From Actinomyces capricornis (GTDB lineage Bacteria > Actinomycetota > Actinomycetes > Actinomycetales > Actinomycetaceae), in the NCBI RefSeq assembly GCF_019974135.1, contig NZ_AP025017.1:1116001-1180000 (forward strand): 64,000 nt of DNA, read 5' to 3'. The notes beneath the pieces were generated by a model, which had not been told where the DNA came from, made no database searches, and saw only the letters and a program-made list of their open reading frames with translations. Shown here in pieces: positions 61,601-64,000 of the stretch. Within the stretch, counting starts at the first letter, position 1, and every line of letters starts with the position of its first letter. A program made the translations under genes and the position numbers.

Positions 61601-64000
61601 CAGCAGGTATGTCGTCCCCGGCGATCCCGATCATGCGGACATCTACCTCACACTCAATCATGACCTCGTCACCGATTCATTCGTCCCCGATCGGGCCTTC
61701 CCCTTCGTCGACATGAGGGGCTACGTCACCGGGAGGGCCGAGCGCCTGACGGTCAACGGCACCGAGGTCCCACTGTCGGGACAGGACTTCGACTTCCGCC
61801 TCGGGATCGAGGACAAGCCCTCCGAACTCGTACTGCGCGCCTACGCAGCGGACGGGTCGCTACTCAAGGAGCAGACCGTCGCGCTGACCTACGACCTGGA
61901 GGACCCCGTCATCGCCGTCACCGGCGGGGATATCGCCAACGGTGAGCTCGTGGTCAAGAATGATGGCTCAGCCACCATCTCCGGGACCGTCATCGACGAT
62001 CGCGCCACCGCCCCCGAGCTGTCGCTGACAATCGAAAGCGATCAGGTGGCACTGGCGAAGGACGGCAGTTTCACCCATACCCTCACCGATATCCATCCCT
62101 CGACGACGCGCATCAGCCTGAGTGCGCGGGAGAACAAGGGGTCGAGCATTCTCACGCTGCCGATCCAAGGCAGACAGAAGCCCCCGGAGGCACCGAGAAC
62201 TGAGCTGTCCCTCGATCTCGCCTGCTCCACAACCATCGCTGAGATCTGCACCATTACCAGGAGCAGCCCGAACCTGAGCGAGGACGGATCCACCGTCACA
62301 CTGCAGGGCCGCCTCACACCCGGGGATGGGGCGAGCATCGAGCTCGTCCGCAGCTCACGAGCCCAGGACGGAACTATCACGGCCAACGAGCCGATCGCCG
62401 CTCCGGTCGGCCAGGACGGGGCGTTCAGCACACCCCTGCCGGTATCCCCAGGCAGAAACGACTACACGCTCATCGCGCGCGATGCGCAGGGTCGGGCCGT
62501 CATCGAGCAGAGACTCTACCTCTTCCTCGACACCGCTGCGCCCTCCATCGATATCGCGGAGCCCGGCCTGATTGGTGGAACCCTGTACACGAATAAGGAC
62601 GAGGTCACCTTCCGCGGCTCGATCTCTGATGACGGCTGGGGGCATTACCTGGCACTCAACAATGCGGTGGCCAGCGATATCATCCGCCTGGAGAACCCAG
62701 GCCCCCAGGCCAACACGAGGACGTTCGAGAAGATCCTCGCCGTACGCGACGGCGATGTCATCCGCGTGTACTCCACGGACAGGGCCGGAAACTCCCTCAT
62801 CGGCCTCATCCCCGTCACCGTAGACAAGTCCGCCCCCTCGGCGGGAGTGGACACGGTCGGCAACGGCGAGATCATCCGCGACGGCCGCTCCCTGAATGCC
62901 TGGGCCGAGGACGAGAACCTGGCCTCGATGAGGGTCAGCCTCAATGGCAAGGTCGTTGAGGACAAGCGCACCGCCCTGACCTCGGAGCAGATGGAGGTGG
63001 AGGACGCCCTCCAGCCCCCCGGGGACCTGGATCGGGGGCCGGCCCCGGGCTCCCAGGCCGAGGGCGTCCAGAGCGGCGAGCAGTCCGCCGCCGGAGAGGC
63101 GGCCCAGGACGGTCAGGAGGCGCCCGCAGCCCAGGACGCGCCGGCCGACCCCGCCACCACGGAGACCACGGAGGCGGAGGGCTCGCAGCCCTCAGAGCCC
63201 AGCATCGACGCCTACGGCAGCCGGACCACCACCACGCAGACCCGCCTGGAGGCCGCCGTCGAGACCGCCGACCTCACCGCGGGCCATTACACCCTGACGG
63301 TGGAGAGCACCGACCTGGCCGGGAACACCACCACCGAGATCCGCTGCTTCGTCGTCGACGATGCCGCTGTCATCACGGGCCCCGACACCGTCCAGCTCAC
63401 GGTGGCGCCCGGAGACCTGGGCGATCAGGAGGCGGTCGCCGCCAAGGTGCTGGCGCTGTACTCGGTCACCGACGACGGCGCCGCCGGCACCCCGGGGGAC
63501 ACCTCCCTGTCCCTCCTGCCCGGCACGGTGCTGGTCGACGGCACCAACACGGTCCGCATCGTGGCCACGGACGCCGCGGGCTACCAGGTCAGCCGCTCGG
63601 TGGAGGTCACCATCACCATCAGCGCCCCCGGCGGCGGCTCCGGCGGATCCGATGGCACCGGGACCCCCAGCGCCCCTGGCACCCCGGCACCCGGCACCGA
63701 CAGCACCGGCAGCACCGCGGGCGCAGGCAGTGCGGCAGGCCAGGACGGCGCCGGGGACGCCCAGGCGCCCCGGGCGCCCGCCCAGCCGGGCGAGCGCCCG
63801 GTCGATCCCCTGCCCGCGGGCACGGTCGACGACGTGCGCAGCCGGTGGGAGGCGGCCTCGCAGGGCACCAGCCACGTGAAGTCCGCGCGGGCCGAGGGCG
63901 CACTGCCCGCCACCGGCAGCGGGGCGCTGGGGCTCATGCTCCTGAGCCTCATGGCCCTGACGGCCGGAGGCGTGGTGATCCGGCTGCGCCGTCGTCGGGG
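58620..64000 (+). CDS. Large cell-wall-anchored subtilisin-like (S8) protease, 3' end cut by the window
   Basis: At least 1,793 codons from GTG 58620 (AAGGAG eight bases upstream). Signal peptide, then an I9-like propeptide (VRVIVTLAEQPE). The catalytic domain has Asp179 (SIIDSGIDPSHPD), His234 (QHGQHVAGIAAANG, Gln for the usual Thr) and Ser567 (NSGTSMAAPNIAG). A PA domain (about residues 410-500) is inserted between His and Ser, as in lactocepins and C5a peptidases. Fn3-like and Ig-like beta domains fill residues 640-1,600, with an Ala/Glu/Gln-rich acidic insert near 1,465-1,525. The end shows the sorting signal LPATG (1762-1766), a membrane helix and RRRRG. Expected role: surface protease degrading host or environmental protein. 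Confidence 0.93.
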   Translation, partial: MSTPLVRRLASLAAAALVTALVLPVAPASGDPASPTPPAAPTQPDSPLPQELVAHDGALPAPDPDARVRVIVTLAEQPESPSQAQETANLATQGDLITAWGQKHGLSVDSQFGYLINGFSAEIPASAIPALAAEPEVASVKRERVYYATEHTAREHHGVPAAYAAHGADGTGTVISIIDSGIDPSHPDLRLDDCGAAKISAINPEGGLFTCKVPNGYNYADESFEIRDLTSSQHGQHVAGIAAANGSQGTESEFETTGRVDGAAPNAQLLAMKVFSNKAGRSRTANDADIVAAIEDSVKLGADVINMSLGSTNGIPDASSGAYQAITRAREAGVLTVVAAGNEGQNYSPTGLDTDALGLLDDGTLNDPAAQAPALAVASLDNSTMTTAVGHLGEGASQTEFTYLLATGNIDDDAHRLVDVGLGSSGNYPEGEDLTGAYVLVERGEFAFAEKFRNAVDHGAAGILVFNSEVGSHTSMGGVQDFTILGVGLTRSDGLALRAALESNPDLTVRLTSTPRIAQSPEGVRHSAFSSWGTTPSLDFKPEISGIGGSVYSTVGANSYASNSGTSMAAPNIAGLGALMHQALSQRHPDMTPTERLDLSTALLMNTALIPTYDNGIPLLPRQVGAGLARVDEALASPVSATVEGRAAAALRQITGPTTFTVTLTNHSEADAVYTVPAQQVLTETNAAWRTTLPVVSSETLTASAESVTVPAGGTAEVAFTLTPQVDTNHFIEGWVRLRSAGEHPDLALPYLGFAGDWNAEPIIQEPGRPWADNTHRDVTALEGSLDRWLWDIGDLPTSVYMTYLAMSPNGDRYLDRVFPSMLLMRNADEVHYEILDASGATLVDLGTDENLSRLTGVDIARTPFRHPIVHTGRSFDGRIWDPAAGSYTTIPDGTYTYRISARLGDDFPWQTTDFPLRIDSTAPVITVLEQSKDSVRFSVTEEGSGLLGDPKVRTADGTGVQVTAVGDSTYRATFNPSTPFVHIKVEDLGLNTVSRYVVPGDPDHADIYLTLNHDLVTDSFVPDRAFPFVDMRGYVTGRAERLTVNGTEVPLSGQDFDFRLGIEDKPSELVLRAYAADGSLLKEQTVALTYDLEDPVIAVTGGDIANGELVVKNDGSATISGTVIDDRATAPELSLTIESDQVALAKDGSFTHTLTDIHPSTTRISLSARENKGSSILTLPIQGRQKPPEAPRTELSLDLACSTTIAEICTITRSSPNLSEDGSTVTLQGRLTPGDGASIELVRSSRAQDGTITANEPIAAPVGQDGAFSTPLPVSPGRNDYTLIARDAQGRAVIEQRLYLFLDTAAPSIDIAEPGLIGGTLYTNKDEVTFRGSISDDGWGHYLALNNAVASDIIRLENPGPQANTRTFEKILAVRDGDVIRVYSTDRAGNSLIGLIPVTVDKSAPSAGVDTVGNGEIIRDGRSLNAWAEDENLASMRVSLNGKVVEDKRTALTSEQMEVEDALQPPGDLDRGPAPGSQAEGVQSGEQSAAGEAAQDGQEAPAAQDAPADPATTETTEAEGSQPSEPSIDAYGSRTTTTQTRLEAAVETADLTAGHYTLTVESTDLAGNTTTEIRCFVVDDAAVITGPDTVQLTVAPGDLGDQEAVAAKVLALYSVTDDGAAGTPGDTSLSLLPGTVLVDGTNTVRIVATDAAGYQVSRSVEVTITISAPGGGSGGSDGTGTPSAPGTPAPGTDSTGSTAGAGSAAGQDGAGDAQAPRAPAQPGERPVDPLPAGTVDDVRSRWEAASQGTSHVKSARAEGALPATGSGALGLMLLSLMALTAGGVVIRLRRRR

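Overview
This 64 kb window is GC-rich (roughly 70%) and reads as the chromosome of an Actinomyces-like or Schaalia-like bacterium, a facultatively anaerobic, host-associated Actinomycetota. The main supports are sortase-anchored surface proteins (LARTG at 41260-44940, LPATG at the right edge), adhesin repeats of the DUF5979 type, the MurT/GatD pair, anaerobic NrdD/NrdG, DtxR/IdeR-type iron boxes and a tRNA gene that encodes its CCA end. There is no phage, CRISPR array, insertion sequence or rRNA. The genus is inferred from gene content, not proven.

Layout. 1-5949: the end of a TPR membrane protein, then a possible surface-glycan set (secreted beta-helix/RTX protein, phosphodiester-glycosidase-like protein, GT2-GtrA fusion). 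6076-11811: a decayed CPBP protease fragment, a LysR regulator with a DJ-1/PfpI protein, a two-component system, an intact CPBP protease, and a Phd-type antitoxin with a PIN toxin flanked by 24-bp direct repeats. 11949-17063: anaerobic ribonucleotide reductase (nrdD-nrdG) behind two NrdR-like boxes, an SDR and a macro-domain protein. 17282-19429: tRNA-Pro(CGG), an SRPBCC-epimerase gene frameshifted by a 10-bp tandem duplication, and a second copy of the tRNA 3' end with its terminator. 19631-24334: a lipoprotein, a PAP2-lipid kinase fusion, and murT-gatD.

24420-31588 is a metal-uptake island. A Mn/Fe-type ABC transporter (lipoprotein, ATPase, two permeases) is followed by feoA, feoB and a NifU-domain gene. 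DtxR/IdeR-like boxes lie before the first gene and at the end of the last permease, so iron status probably controls both halves. 31632-41021: a NUDIX hydrolase, small PspC protein, TetR/GAP-family pair, PIN remnant, GH13 amylase-like protein, dps, and a tetR-ABC exporter operon. 41260-44940: a 1,226-residue adhesin. 45277-51011: a BcrA-type ABC exporter divergent from a histidine kinase/response regulator pair. 51099-57548: M23 peptidase with an ArsR-like regulator, MFS transporter, DUF4242 protein and a pullulanase-type enzyme. 57549-58619 is a gene-free kilobase with a candidate structured RNA. 58620 to the end is a very large cell-wall-anchored subtilase cut by the window edge.

The most unusual layer is a set of long intergenic palindromes. 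Three (15361-15445, 19352-19429, 51012-51097) share one core and arms of 30-36 bp. Three others (3453-3542, 11871-11945, 48329-48401) have the same architecture but different sequences. Several abut stop codons exactly, yet two lie in divergent promoter regions, so simple termination does not explain them all.
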